Assembly: GCF_030270605.1 (NCBI RefSeq)
Contig: NZ_BSYJ01000002.1
Coordinates: 558,001-622,000, forward strand
Direction: 5' to 3'
From: Biformimicrobium ophioploci
GTDB lineage: Bacteria; Pseudomonadota; Gammaproteobacteria; Pseudomonadales; Cellvibrionaceae
Length of the DNA stretch: 64,000 nt
Under the pieces are notes generated by a model. That model was not told the origin of the DNA. It worked only from the letters and a program-made list of their open reading frames with translations, and made no database searches. The position numbers and the translations under genes were made by a program. Positions 18,225 through 26,800 of this stretch are shown piece by piece. Positions within the stretch are counted from its first letter, which is position 1. Each line of letters opens with the position of its first letter.

Positions 18225-21200
18225 TCAGCGAGTTCTCAATTCGCAGGCCGCGTTTTGCCTTTGTGGTCTCCATCCTTATTACGCTATCCGGCCTGCTCGC
18301 GATACCTAGCCTGCCTGTTGCGGAATTCCCGGATATCGCGCCACCCACCATTTCGGTTTCCACCAGCTATCCCGGCGCCGATGCGTCTGTAGTGCGCGAT
18401 AGTATCGCTGCCTTGATCGAGCCGCAGGTCAATGGCGTAGAGGGGATGCAGTACCTGTCTTCGGTATCGGGCAACGATGGCAGCTATAACCTGACGGTCA
18501 CATTCGAGACCGGTGTCGATACCAATATCGCAATGGTAGAAGTCCAGAATCGGGTAAACCGTGCCATGGCGCAGCTGCCGGAGGAGGTCAAGCGTGAGGG
18601 TGTGGATGTGCGCAAGCAGTCCACCACCATGTTGATGACCATCAACCTGTATTCCGAGGAGAACCAGTTTGATGACCTGTTCCTCGCAAACTATGCGCAA
18701 ATCTTTCTAAAGGACGAGCTCGCGCGCATTAATGGCGTTTCAGATGTTGAGATCATGGGATCTATGAATTACGCCATGCGGATATGGCTGGATCCCAATC
18801 GAATGGCGGCCCTGAACGTGACGGCGCAGGACGTCATGAGTGTGATTCGTAGCCAGAACGTCCAGGCGGCAGCGGGCCAGATCGGCGCGCCACCGGCGCT
18901 GCCAGACCAGCAATTTCAGTACAACGTGATCGCCAGTGGGCGCCTGGTTGAGGCAGAGGAATTCAAGAATATTGCGGTACGTGCAAGGCCGGAAGGCGGC
19001 ATGGTACTGCTGGGTGATATCGCCCGAATTGAATTGGGCTCCGAATTCTATGGCGCATTCGGGCAACTGGATAACCGTCCTTCGGCGGTTATTGCCATCT
19101 ACCAGCTACCGGATGCCAATGCCCTCGATGTCGCGGAAAAAATACGTGAAAAAATGGCGGCTCTGCAGGAGCGATTCCCCGAAGGGCTGGTACAGTCGGC
19201 GCTCTATGACACCACGGTATTTGTTTCTGCATCGATCAGGGAGGTGGTCGAGACCCTGGTTACGGCGGTCATTCTGGTGATTATCGTGGTATTCCTCTTT
19301 CTGCAGGACTGGCGCTCGACACTGATTCCTGCCATTGCCATCCCGGTTTCACTGATCGGCACCTTTGCGGTAATGCTCGGCCTTGGGATGAGTATCAATA
19401 CCATCACCCTGTTTGCATTGATTCTCGCCATCGGCATTGTGGTTGATGATGCGATTATCGTTGTGGAAAACACCCAGCGCCTGATGGGAGAGGGGCTCCC
19501 CCCGAAAGAGGCCGCCCTCAAAACGATGGAGGAGGTTGCGTCTCCGGTGATCGCAACGACGCTGGTGCTGCTCGCGGTATTCGTGCCCACTATGTTGATG
19601 CCCGGGCTCACCGGAAAAATGTACCAGCAGTTCGCGATCACCATCTCGATTGCGGTGATCATTTCCTCCCTGAATGCACTGACGCTCAGTCCGGCTCTTT
19701 GTTCGACGCTGCTCAAGCCGGGAAAGGGCGATGTCACGCAGAAGGAAACCGGGATGTTTGGCTGGTTCAACAAGGCTGTGCATCGCACGACGGCTTTCTA
19801 CTCGGATCGCGTTGCTTTTATCGTCAAACATCCCATGATTAGTGTCGCGACTATTGTCGCTCTTGCCTTGCTTTGTACATGGCTATTTCGTGCGGTGCCC
19901 TCCGGGTTCGTACCGGATGAGGACAAGGGCTTTTTTATGCTGCATGCGCAGCTGGCGGACGGCGCTTCGCTGCAGAGAACCCTGGACGTGACTGAGCAGG
20001 TTACCAATATCCTGAACCAGCAGCCGGGTGTGAAGGAAGTGATCGCGGTGCCCGGGTATAACATGCTGGGCGGTGGAGTAAATTCCAATACCGCCTTTCT
20101 GATCGCAGTACTCGATAGTTGGGAAGAACGCGATACACCTGAACTGCATCAGATGGCCATCATGGACAGGGCCCAGGAAGAATTGATGCAAATTTCCAAC
20201 GCTCAGTTGATGTTGTTCCCTGTGCCGTCCCTGCCAGGTGGTAGTTCGGTAGGCGGTTTTGAGTTTGTACTCGAGGACCTGATGGGGCGAGCGCCTCAGG
20301 ACCTGGCTGAAGTCATGACAGGCGTTATCAATGCCGCCAATCAGCGCCCGGAAATTGCCCGTGCATTCACCAGTTTTCAGGCGTCTACACCACAGTTACG
20401 GTTGAACGTCGACAAGAACAAGGCCCATACACTTGGTATCGACCTGGCAGATGTGTACCTTACGTTACAGGCATTCCTTGGTGGTATGTATGTCAACGAC
20501 TTTAACAAGTTCGGCAAGGTTTTCCGGGTAATGGTCCAGGCGGACAAGGAATTTCGCAACAGTGAGGTTGACCTTGCCGGTTTCTATGTACGCGGAAAGG
20601 GCGAAAACCTGGTTCCTGTGATCGCCGTGACGGATGTCGAGCCGATGGTCGCGCCCCAGTCAATCAATCGCTACAACCTGTACAACAGCGTAACGCTCAA
20701 TGGTTCTCCGGCGCCCGGCAAAACCAGTGGTCAGGCAATGGCCGCCATGATCGAGTTGGGTGAGCAGTTACCTGAAGGATTCGCATTCGAGTGGACCGGC
20801 ACCAGTAAGCAGGAGCTGAGTGCGGGCAATCTTGCCCCGATACTTTTTTCCCTCGCCATTGTTTTCGTGTACCTGTTCCTGGTCGCGCAGTACGAAAGCT
20901 GGAGTATTCCGCTGGCGGTGCTGCTCAGTGTGCCCATCGCCATCGGTGGTGCGCTGTTGGCTGTGTGGTTGGTCGGGGGAGAAAACAACCTCTATACCCA
21001 GATTGGGCTGGTCCTGCTGATTGGTATGGCGAGCAAGAGCGCTATCCTCATAACCGAGTTTGCGAGCCTGCAGCGCGATGCCGGCAAGAGCATTGCGGAT
21101 TCCGCCATCAAGGCAACGAGGCTGCGCTTCCGCGCGGTGCTGATGACCGCGCTTTCGTTTGTGCTTGGCGTCATGCCATTACTGGTTGCCAGTGGCGCGG

Positions 21201-21355
21201 GTGCGGAATCGCGCAAGTCGCTGGGCCTTGCGATTTTTGGCGGCATGGTAGCCGCCAGCCTGTTCTCAACCCTGCTGGTGCCTGTCTATTACGCACTGCT
21301 GCAAGGTATACGGGAAAAGGTAAAGGGCGGGCATGTGGTGGTTGATCGCGGCTAA
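18221..21355 (+). CDS. RND multidrug efflux pump, HAE1 family
   Basis: A 1044-residue inner-membrane proton antiporter of the AcrB/MexB class (usual length about 1030-1050). N-terminal I-R-R-P-R-F-A is the family start motif. Helix 4 carries G-I-V-V-D-D-A-I-I-V-V-E-N with the paired Asp residues needed for proton relay. The two-halved layout has a second set of helices from about residue 865. The likely start is TTG at 18221, overlapping the adaptor stop as TTGA, because the first ATG would delete the conserved N-terminal helix. It would export hydrophobic or amphiphilic compounds with the preceding adaptor. No TolC-like gene is adjacent, so a shared channel is expected. Confidence 0.95.
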   Translation: MISEFSIRRPRFAFVVSILITLSGLLAIPSLPVAEFPDIAPPTISVSTSYPGADASVVRDSIAALIEPQVNGVEGMQYLSSVSGNDGSYNLTVTFETGVDTNIAMVEVQNRVNRAMAQLPEEVKREGVDVRKQSTTMLMTINLYSEENQFDDLFLANYAQIFLKDELARINGVSDVEIMGSMNYAMRIWLDPNRMAALNVTAQDVMSVIRSQNVQAAAGQIGAPPALPDQQFQYNVIASGRLVEAEEFKNIAVRARPEGGMVLLGDIARIELGSEFYGAFGQLDNRPSAVIAIYQLPDANALDVAEKIREKMAALQERFPEGLVQSALYDTTVFVSASIREVVETLVTAVILVIIVVFLFLQDWRSTLIPAIAIPVSLIGTFAVMLGLGMSINTITLFALILAIGIVVDDAIIVVENTQRLMGEGLPPKEAALKTMEEVASPVIATTLVLLAVFVPTMLMPGLTGKMYQQFAITISIAVIISSLNALTLSPALCSTLLKPGKGDVTQKETGMFGWFNKAVHRTTAFYSDRVAFIVKHPMISVATIVALALLCTWLFRAVPSGFVPDEDKGFFMLHAQLADGASLQRTLDVTEQVTNILNQQPGVKEVIAVPGYNMLGGGVNSNTAFLIAVLDSWEERDTPELHQMAIMDRAQEELMQISNAQLMLFPVPSLPGGSSVGGFEFVLEDLMGRAPQDLAEVMTGVINAANQRPEIARAFTSFQASTPQLRLNVDKNKAHTLGIDLADVYLTLQAFLGGMYVNDFNKFGKVFRVMVQADKEFRNSEVDLAGFYVRGKGENLVPVIAVTDVEPMVAPQSINRYNLYNSVTLNGSPAPGKTSGQAMAAMIELGEQLPEGFAFEWTGTSKQELSAGNLAPILFSLAIVFVYLFLVAQYESWSIPLAVLLSVPIAIGGALLAVWLVGGENNLYTQIGLVLLIGMASKSAILITEFASLQRDAGKSIADSAIKATRLRFRAVLMTALSFVLGVMPLLVASGAGAESRKSLGLAIFGGMVAASLFSTLLVPVYYALLQGIREKVKGGHVVVDRG

Positions 21356-21360
21356 ATCAA

Positions 21361-21388
21361 TGGGGTCAGAGCTAATGCTCTGACCCCA
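21361..21388. repeat. REP-like palindrome, copy 1
   Basis: Perfect 12-base stem TGGGGTCAGAGC / GCTCTGACCCCA with a TAAT loop, 5 bases after the RND pump stop codon. Same family as the copies at 21403, 21991, 40017, 48903 and 48940. Confidence 0.93.
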
Positions 21389-21402
21389 TTTCCCTTAACG
21401 CA

Positions 21403-21452
21403 TGGGGTCAGAGTCTACGACTCTGACCCCTGTCATCCTGGCTCTGACCCCA
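21403..21452. repeat. REP-like palindrome copy 2 plus half copy
   Basis: Perfect 12-base stem GGGGTCAGAGTC / GACTCTGACCCC with a 3-base loop at 21404-21430, followed by a half copy GCTCTGACCCCA at 21441-21452. It lies directly downstream of the putative immunity gene stop. Confidence 0.9.
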
Positions 21453-21457
21453 TCAGT

Positions 21458-21634
21458 TTAGCGGGGGAGTTTAAGGTTAATAATGCCTCTGTGGGTTAGA
21501 TATACAGCGGGAATCATCATAAGATTGATCAATAGACCGTCATAAATAAAGAGCCGAGGCAGTAGATAAAGAAAAAACGCTGGAGCGATTAACCAAGTCA
21601 AAAACTTCGCAACATATATCAACTCACCTTTCAT
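21458..21634 (-). CDS. Small membrane protein, candidate bacteriocin immunity factor
   Basis: A 58-residue protein. Two hydrophobic stretches (about residues 8-30 and 34-47) with a basic C-terminus (H-R-G-I-I-N-L-K-L-P-R) predict a two-helix inner-membrane protein. It lies 34 bases downstream of, and on the same strand as, a double-glycine-leader peptide gene. Small hydrophobic proteins in this position are commonly self-immunity factors for bacteriocins. Start ATG 21634 was chosen because the longer frame (to 21721) overlaps the peptide gene and adds residues with no hydrophobic logic. No strong ribosome-binding site is seen, so translation may be coupled. It is not recognised by sequence family; the role is inferred from context. 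Confidence 0.55.
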   Translation of the reverse strand: MKGELIYVAKFLTWLIAPAFFLYLLPRLFIYDGLLINLMMIPAVYLTHRGIINLKLPR

Positions 21635-21668
21635 TCTTGCTAACGGCGCGGTGGGCGCCGCCTCCAAT

Positions 21669-21872
21669 TTAATCCTTGGCTGCCCAGGCAATACCACAAG
21701 CACCGCTAACACTTGAGCCAATGAGCGTACCGGCCAAAGGGGTGAAAACTAGCGATGCAATTGCACCAGTTGCAAGGCCCGCTGCTAAGCAAACAACACC
21801 ACCCGCAACATCATTTGTGGTTATATCTCCGCCTGATACAACATTGATCTCACTGCTTGATAGTTCTCTCAT
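21669..21872 (-). CDS. Double-glycine-leader peptide, candidate class II bacteriocin/microcin precursor
   Basis: A 67-residue precursor. Residues 1-15 (M-R-E-L-S-S-S-E-I-N-V-V-S-G-G) fit the double-glycine leader: E-L and I-x-x-V-S-G-G spacing with Gly14-Gly15 at the cleavage site. The 52-residue mature part is Gly/Ala rich and hydrophobic with small-residue spacings (G-L-A-T-G, G-T-L-I-G), as in pore-forming class II bacteriocins, and has exactly two Cys (28 and 59) that could form a disulfide. AAGGAAG lies 6 bases before the ATG. No C39-peptidase ABC exporter is in the window, so processing would need one elsewhere. The cassette is AT-rich and flanked by REP-like palindromes. The alternative is an unrelated GG-leader peptide with a signalling role. 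Confidence 0.65.
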   Translation of the reverse strand: MRELSSSEINVVSGGDITTNDVAGGVVCLAAGLATGAIASLVFTPLAGTLIGSSVSGACGIAWAAKD

Positions 21873-21990
21873 TTTTTCTTCCTTGAATTAAAATAGCTTG
21901 AAAGTCCAGCCGATTTAGCTGGAGAAGTCAGGCTATGGAAAACCGAACTGCTTTGCCAATTAAAAATATGAATGAGTTGGATGCCAACTT

Positions 21991-22022
21991 GATGGGGTCA
22001 GAGCTGTCGCTCTGACCCCATC
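21991..22022. repeat. REP-like palindrome, copy 3
   Basis: Perfect 14-base stem GATGGGGTCAGAGC / GCTCTGACCCCATC with a 4-base loop. The TGA stop of the adjacent minus-strand hydrolase gene is formed by bases at its edge (22021-22023). It closes the right side of the bacteriocin-like cassette. Confidence 0.93.
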
Positions 22023-22863
22023 AATCCGGCCACCAGGCTCTACTGACGCCGTGGGGTGCCTCGAATAACGTGTAGTCTTTCTCAAGATCAAAAGTCTCCC
22101 TTTTATGCGGCCGAATATTGATTGCCGCATCGTGCAGGCACCACTGCGCCGCAGGGGCGCAACCACTATCGATTTCCAGAACCCGATGCTGCACATGTTC
22201 TGGATACAGACTTGCGAATTTCGCCATAGTTGAGTGGTTGGCAGAATATGTGCCGGTGCGGGTATCCCGTACGGAAACCGCATAGGTGGTGTCGAGCAGG
22301 CCGATAAGCTTCTGGTTGAACCCGGTCTCTCCCTGTCCAATGCCGCCATCCAGGTTGATATAGCTCACTTTGCCCCGCAGCCGCTTCATCAGCTCCTCAT
22401 CATCCGCTATGGTTTGCAGCCATTGGTGGGCGGGGAAGGCGCCGCTCGAGTGGGCCACCACGACGATCCGCTCGAATCCCGCTCCCAGCGTCTCTACGCT
22501 GGCCTGAATGGGCAATTCCCGGTCCTCGTAAAATACCTTGTCCGGCCCCTTAAAGGCCCAGACCTCCCGAACCTGATTCGCTATGGATTCCCGTGCGACA
22601 AGGGCTTCCGCCCAGCGCTGGGACCAGGCCGTTTTGACCGTGTAGCCGGGAAATAACACCAGCAGGGTGTTTGGCCGCTCCATATCCTGCTCCAGCCTGG
22701 CCACTCGCCAGTGCGGTGCAGGCGCCTGCCACTCGGGCGCTGCCGCGGCACGGTCACTGAAACCAAGCTGCAGGGTGAAGAACAGCGTGCAAAACAGGGT
22801 GAAAAGCCGTTTTGAATGGCGGTCGATAATCGATGGGCGGGTAATGCCGGGCATCCTGTACAC
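22021..22863 (-). CDS. Alpha/beta-hydrolase-fold exported protein
   Basis: A 280-residue protein with an N-terminal signal-like segment (F-T-L-F-C-T-L-F-F-T-L, then A-A-A-A) suggesting export. The motif V-V-V-A-H-S-S-G-A fits the nucleophile elbow (GxSxG variant A-H-S-S-G) after a hydrophobic strand, and L-L-V-L-F-P-G-Y resembles the oxyanion region. The acid and His partners are not firmly assigned. Two Cys at C-A-P-A-A-Q-W-C could pair in the periplasm. Probably a lipase/esterase-like enzyme of unknown substrate. The start at 22863 gives the signal peptide a 20-residue basic lead, so a later start is possible. Its stop codon sits on a REP-like palindrome. Confidence 0.72.
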   Translation of the reverse strand: MYRMPGITRPSIIDRHSKRLFTLFCTLFFTLQLGFSDRAAAAPEWQAPAPHWRVARLEQDMERPNTLLVLFPGYTVKTAWSQRWAEALVARESIANQVREVWAFKGPDKVFYEDRELPIQASVETLGAGFERIVVVAHSSGAFPAHQWLQTIADDEELMKRLRGKVSYINLDGGIGQGETGFNQKLIGLLDTTYAVSVRDTRTGTYSANHSTMAKFASLYPEHVQHRVLEIDSGCAPAAQWCLHDAAINIRPHKRETFDLEKDYTLFEAPHGVSRAWWPD

Positions 22864-23042
22864 GGCTGTGTTCCTCTGTCGGCTTGCCGAAATTGATCTG
22901 GGTCATTGAGTGGCCAGTTACGCGACATTGTACACACGCAATGGCCTCTAAATGCACTTCGGTTGCAGTATGCTGGGCTTATAGGTACAGATCGATTCCG
23001 TGCAAACGGGCGACATAATAAACGCGACGGAGGGCGGTCCCC

Positions 23043-24488
23043 ATGGGCCAGGAAATAGCCACCACAGAATTCAGTGATGCAGACGAGCGTGAATTCCAGC
23101 GCCGCCTACGCACGGAGACCAATATTCTCAATCGCTGGTTCAAGCAGGAACGCTTCGAGGAGCCGGAAAACCCCATGTGCGGCCTCGAGCTGGAAGGCTG
23201 GCTGACAGACAGCGACTTCATGCCGGCACCGGAAAGTGAGGCGTTTCTGGCGAAGGTTTCCGATGAACTGGTGGTGCCGGAGATCTCGCGGTTTAATTTT
23301 GAGCTGAACAGTATTCCCGCGCCGATCCGGTCGACGGTATTCAGTGACCTGAATCGCAGTTTGTCCTCGCTCTGGCAGTCCTGTACCGCACAGGCCGAGG
23401 ACATGGGCCTGCGCGCAATAGCGATCGGCTCACTGCCCACCATCCGCGCGAACATGCTGACGCTCGAACATATCTATCCGAGCAAGCGCTATTTCGCCCT
23501 GAATGACCGTATTATGAAGCTCCGTCGCAATATGCCGACGGTTCTCTCTCTGGAGGGCAAGGAGCTGCTCGAGGTGTCCCACCCGGATATCATGCTGGAA
23601 GCCGCGGCCACTTCGGTACAGGTGCACCTGCAGGTTGCCCTTTCCGAGGGCAAGCGTTTCTTCAATGCATCCACCATTGCTTCTCCGATCATGGCTGCCG
23701 TCGCGGCCAACTCTCCGTTTTTGTACGGCAAGGCGCTGTGGAGCGAAACCCGCATCCCCATTTTCGAGCAGGCCGTAAACCTGGGCAGTTTCCGTAACCT
23801 GGACGGATCCGTCGCAAAGCGCGTGTCCCTTGGTAACGGTTATGTGCGGGATTCGTTGCTGGAACTCTTCCTTGAGAATCTCGACGGTTATCCGGTGTTG
23901 CTGCCGGACAACTACGACCGCACGCCCGATGAGCTCAGTCACCTGCGCTTGCACAACGGTACCATCTGGCGCTGGAACCGGCCGCTGATCGGTATTGGCA
24001 GCGATGGTACGCCGCACCTGCGTATCGAGCATCGGGTGCCCTCATCCGGGCCCTCAATGCCCGATGTGGTGGCGAACACGGCATTCTTTCTGGGGCTGGC
24101 AACTTACCTGGCGCGGATGCCGGAAGTGCCTGAGGACCATCTGTCATTTGCTGCGGTTAAAAGGAATTTCTTCCAGGCCTGCAAGCACGGCCTCAATGCA
24201 GAGATCGAGTGGATTGATGGCAAGGTATGGAACCTGCAGAAGCTGGTGCTGGAGGAACTGGTCGGCCCGGTGGAAGAGGCGCTGGAGTCGCTGGGCGTAG
24301 ATCGGGATGATATTTACAAATACATCACGCGGATCATTCGACCACGGTTGATTACCGGGCAGAACGGGTCCAACTGGCAGCGCGCCTATGTGAATACGCA
24401 CGGTGCCAACTTCCAGAAATTGCTGGAGGCTTATTACGAATATCAGAAACGGGATATTCCGGTGCATGAGTGGCAAAGTGAAGCTTAA
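23043..24488 (+). CDS. Glutamate-cysteine ligase family protein (GCS2-like), substrate unknown
   Basis: A 481-residue protein of the glutamine-synthetase-fold GCS2/YbdK superfamily, which form gamma-glutamyl or similar amide bonds with ATP. Supporting blocks are C-G-L-E-L-E-G-W (metal/ATP-binding Glu residues), S-R-F-N-F-E-L-N, a central S-V-Q-V-H-L-Q-V and R-I-E-H-R-V-P-S-S-G-P-S. It is not the classic GshA, being related to a distinct, largely uncharacterised branch. GGAGGG precedes ATG 23043 by about 8 bases. The next gene, an AspA/AstE-like deacylase, overlaps it by 23 bases, so a ligase and an amide hydrolase are tightly coupled. The substrate could be a glutamyl- or acyl-amino-acid compound. 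Confidence 0.85.
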   Translation: MGQEIATTEFSDADEREFQRRLRTETNILNRWFKQERFEEPENPMCGLELEGWLTDSDFMPAPESEAFLAKVSDELVVPEISRFNFELNSIPAPIRSTVFSDLNRSLSSLWQSCTAQAEDMGLRAIAIGSLPTIRANMLTLEHIYPSKRYFALNDRIMKLRRNMPTVLSLEGKELLEVSHPDIMLEAAATSVQVHLQVALSEGKRFFNASTIASPIMAAVAANSPFLYGKALWSETRIPIFEQAVNLGSFRNLDGSVAKRVSLGNGYVRDSLLELFLENLDGYPVLLPDNYDRTPDELSHLRLHNGTIWRWNRPLIGIGSDGTPHLRIEHRVPSSGPSMPDVVANTAFFLGLATYLARMPEVPEDHLSFAAVKRNFFQACKHGLNAEIEWIDGKVWNLQKLVLEELVGPVEEALESLGVDRDDIYKYITRIIRPRLITGQNGSNWQRAYVNTHGANFQKLLEAYYEYQKRDIPVHEWQSEA

Positions 24489-25491
24489 GGTTGTCGAAGC
24501 GCTGCCCGAATCCTTCTTTACAATCGATCATCCAAAGAAGCTTCAGCAGATTTTCGATGGGCCAACGCTTGTGCGTCTGCCTGGAGCAAACGGTGATACC
24601 CGGCGGCCCCTGATGATCAGTACTTTACTGCACGGCAATGAAACCACCGGCTTCTTTGCGTTGCAGCGCCTGTTGAAAGAAACAGGGGGCGTACCGTCGC
24701 GCCCGCTGCTGATATTCTTCGGTAATCTTGAGGCCGCTGCCGAGGGGGTTCGGCACCTGCCGGGCCAGCCCGACTACAACCGTATCTGGGGCGGCGGGGA
24801 AACCCCGGAAGCACGGATGGCGCGGGAGATACTGCGCTATGCGCGTGAGCGGCAGGTCATCACCAATATTGATATCCACAATACCACCGGCAGAAACCCC
24901 TTTTACGCCTGCGTGAACCGGACATCGGAGGATTTTCTGCGCCTGGCCAACGGGTTCACGGACATCGTGATTTATTTCACTGAGCCCCATGAGGTGAACT
25001 CCAATGCATTTGCCAAAATCTGCCCATCGGTGACGCTGGAGTGCGGCCTGCCGGGCGAGCCAGAGGGTATCGAGCATCTGTACCGGTACCTCAAACAACT
25101 GCTGATGTCTGTCGATGACGATGCGCGCGTTGCCGAGCCCTGCCGGATCTACCATACGGTGGCTCGCCTCAAGGTACCTTATTACTGTGACTTTGATTTC
25201 AAATTCGACGCAGGTACCTCCAGGGATTATTCGTTTATCAAAGCGTTTGACCACTTCAATTTCCAGAGGATTGAAGCCGGTACCGTGGTTGCCTATGCCC
25301 GACCTGGTGGTCCGCAGCTGGCGGTTCTGGATAACAACGATCGCCTGGTGACAGAGCGATATTTTCGCTTTTCTGACGGCAAGGTGGTCGCGCAATGCGA
25401 CATCATTCCCTCCATGTTTACCACCGACCAAGATGTTGCACGCGAAGACTCGCTCGGTTATCTGATGGAACCATACGAACATTCTTCCTGA
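24466..25491 (+). CDS. Succinylglutamate desuccinylase/aspartoacylase-family zinc hydrolase
   Basis: A 341-residue M14-like zinc enzyme. The zinc site reads L-L-H-G-N-E-T-T-G (HxxE pair), with the third ligand His in N-I-D-I-H-N-T-T-G and R-N-P-F as the substrate-binding Arg segment; V-T-L-E-C-G-L-P-G provides the general-base Glu. The family removes acyl groups from N-acyl amino acids. It is not adjacent to other ast genes, so arginine catabolism is unlikely; the partner is the GCS2-like ligase upstream, overlapping by 23 bases. ATG 24466 is chosen because family similarity begins soon after it. The two products may make and break the same amide, or process a storage compound. Confidence 0.88.
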   Translation: MSGKVKLKVVEALPESFFTIDHPKKLQQIFDGPTLVRLPGANGDTRRPLMISTLLHGNETTGFFALQRLLKETGGVPSRPLLIFFGNLEAAAEGVRHLPGQPDYNRIWGGGETPEARMAREILRYARERQVITNIDIHNTTGRNPFYACVNRTSEDFLRLANGFTDIVIYFTEPHEVNSNAFAKICPSVTLECGLPGEPEGIEHLYRYLKQLLMSVDDDARVAEPCRIYHTVARLKVPYYCDFDFKFDAGTSRDYSFIKAFDHFNFQRIEAGTVVAYARPGGPQLAVLDNNDRLVTERYFRFSDGKVVAQCDIIPSMFTTDQDVAREDSLGYLMEPYEHSS

Positions 25492-25536
25492 AGAGCTTAA
25501 AATTGGGAGGTGTAATTTTTATCGGAGGTTAACCGG

Positions 25537-25758
25537 GTGAAGAAAGAGCGCGATGTCGAAAAGGTGTATTCAAATGCCGAATTTGCGGCGAAGCTGCGCA
25601 GGCTTGCAGATGCCGTCGAGACGGGCGACAAGTTTGAGATACAGATAGCCGGGGAGCGCATCTATGTGCCAGTGCGAGCGAGCTTCAGTGTCGAGCATGA
25701 GCGCGAAGAGGGTGAGGAGGAAATCGAGTTCCAGATTCGCTGGTCGCGGGAAGAATAA
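25537..25758 (+). CDS. Amphi-Trp domain protein
   Basis: A 73-residue protein recognised as an amphi-Trp domain protein. It ends in the family motif I-E-F-Q-I-R-W, with an alternating hydrophobic/charged beta strand and a preceding Glu-rich segment. Function is unknown. Start is GTG at 25537 with GGAGG about 8 bases upstream. It follows the ligase/deacylase pair by 45 bases and is probably in the same transcript, which makes it a candidate accessory protein of that system. Confidence 0.8.
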   Translation: MKKERDVEKVYSNAEFAAKLRRLADAVETGDKFEIQIAGERIYVPVRASFSVEHEREEGEEEIEFQIRWSREE

Positions 25759-25830
25759 AGTGCGCCAGGAGCCGGTATTGTCCGGCCCTCCGGGAATCGT
25801 TAAGGTAGTAAAGGGTTGCCTGGAGTATCT

Positions 25831-26448
25831 ATGCGGATATCGAGTAAAGCGCTGTTGGAAATTGCCGAGAAGCTGGCAAACTTGGAAGTGGATGTCCCAT
25901 CCGGCAGTGACTTGAGCGGCCACGCAGCGGTGCTGCTTGCCCTGACCGACGAGCCTGATCCAAGGGTGGTACTGACCAAGCGCGCCCACACTCTTTCCAC
26001 GCATAGTGGTGAAGTCTCCTTTCCCGGCGGTAAGTGGGACCGGGAAGATGGCCAGTTGCATGTGACTGCCTTGCGGGAGGCGGAAGAGGAAATCGGCCTG
26101 AGGCCCGATCAGGTCAACCTGCTTGGCCCTCTGTGGCCGCGCACCACACGTTGGCAGGTCAATGTCACGCCATGGGTGGGCGTTGTACCTCCTGATGTAG
26201 AGCTGGTGGCGAACGAATGCGAGATTGACTCAATTTTCTCCGTGCCGATCAGCTATCTCCTGTCAGACCCCCGTATCCGCACAGACCGCGTCACCATAGA
26301 CGGTCGGCGGATCTACATGCCGGCGTTCGAGTACCGCGGTTACGAAATCTGGGGCTTCACTGCCGGGGTATTAACCGAATTTATGGTGCATGTGCTGGGT
26401 GCCGATATCGGCCGCCGCGACGATGTGCCATTGCGCTCCCTTAATTGA
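25831..26448 (+). CDS. CoA-pyrophosphatase-type Nudix hydrolase (NudL-like)
   Basis: A 205-residue Nudix protein. The CoA/NudL-type signature precedes the Nudix box: L-T-K-R-A ... H-S-G-E-V-S-F-P-G-G-K, then the Nudix core A-L-R-E-A-E-E-E-I-G-L. These enzymes hydrolyse CoA and related molecules to phosphopantetheine and 3',5'-ADP. The length agrees with E. coli NudL (192 residues). ATG 25831 with TGGAG five bases upstream is preferred; a TTG at 25816 would add only five residues. It follows the amphi-Trp gene by 72 bases. Confidence 0.9.
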   Translation: MRISSKALLEIAEKLANLEVDVPSGSDLSGHAAVLLALTDEPDPRVVLTKRAHTLSTHSGEVSFPGGKWDREDGQLHVTALREAEEEIGLRPDQVNLLGPLWPRTTRWQVNVTPWVGVVPPDVELVANECEIDSIFSVPISYLLSDPRIRTDRVTIDGRRIYMPAFEYRGYEIWGFTAGVLTEFMVHVLGADIGRRDDVPLRSLN

Positions 26449-26800
26449 AATTCGAACAAAATTCGTACAGCCCGGTTTGGCACAGAACCCCCTCCTAAGA
26501 TATGCCAGCTTATTTGGTACTTTTGGTCAGTTTGGGTGCTGATATCCGCTTGATCGCTGCCCGTTTGGGTTAGATCGTGCAAATTGGGGGCCGAAAACCC
26601 GTGACAATTGCGCAAAAAACATTAAAATGCGCGCGACTCAACACAGAAGATCTGGTCACGGAAAGACCGCGGAAGCCCCGGTACTACACCCGTTTCTCCG
26701 CCGCTCATTAAATGCCGTTATTTTGCCGACGTACCTTGGACGCGCCGGTGATGAGTGTTCTTCGTTCTGAATTTATTCCATCCGGTTCACGAGGGGACCT
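26449..26800. other. Intergenic region upstream of TonB receptor
   Basis: 352 bases without a credible gene. It is AT-richer than its neighbours and contains the promoter candidate at 26601-26628, followed by a long 5' leader of about 165 bases before the receptor start. No riboswitch of known type was recognised. Confidence 0.6.
26601..26628 (+). promoter_or_regulatory. Predicted sigma-70 promoter for TonB-dependent receptor
   Basis: A -35 box GTGACA and a -10 box TAAAAT, each one base off consensus, are separated by 16 bases. Distance to the receptor ATG is about 170 bases, implying a long leader. Inferred by eye. Confidence 0.45.
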
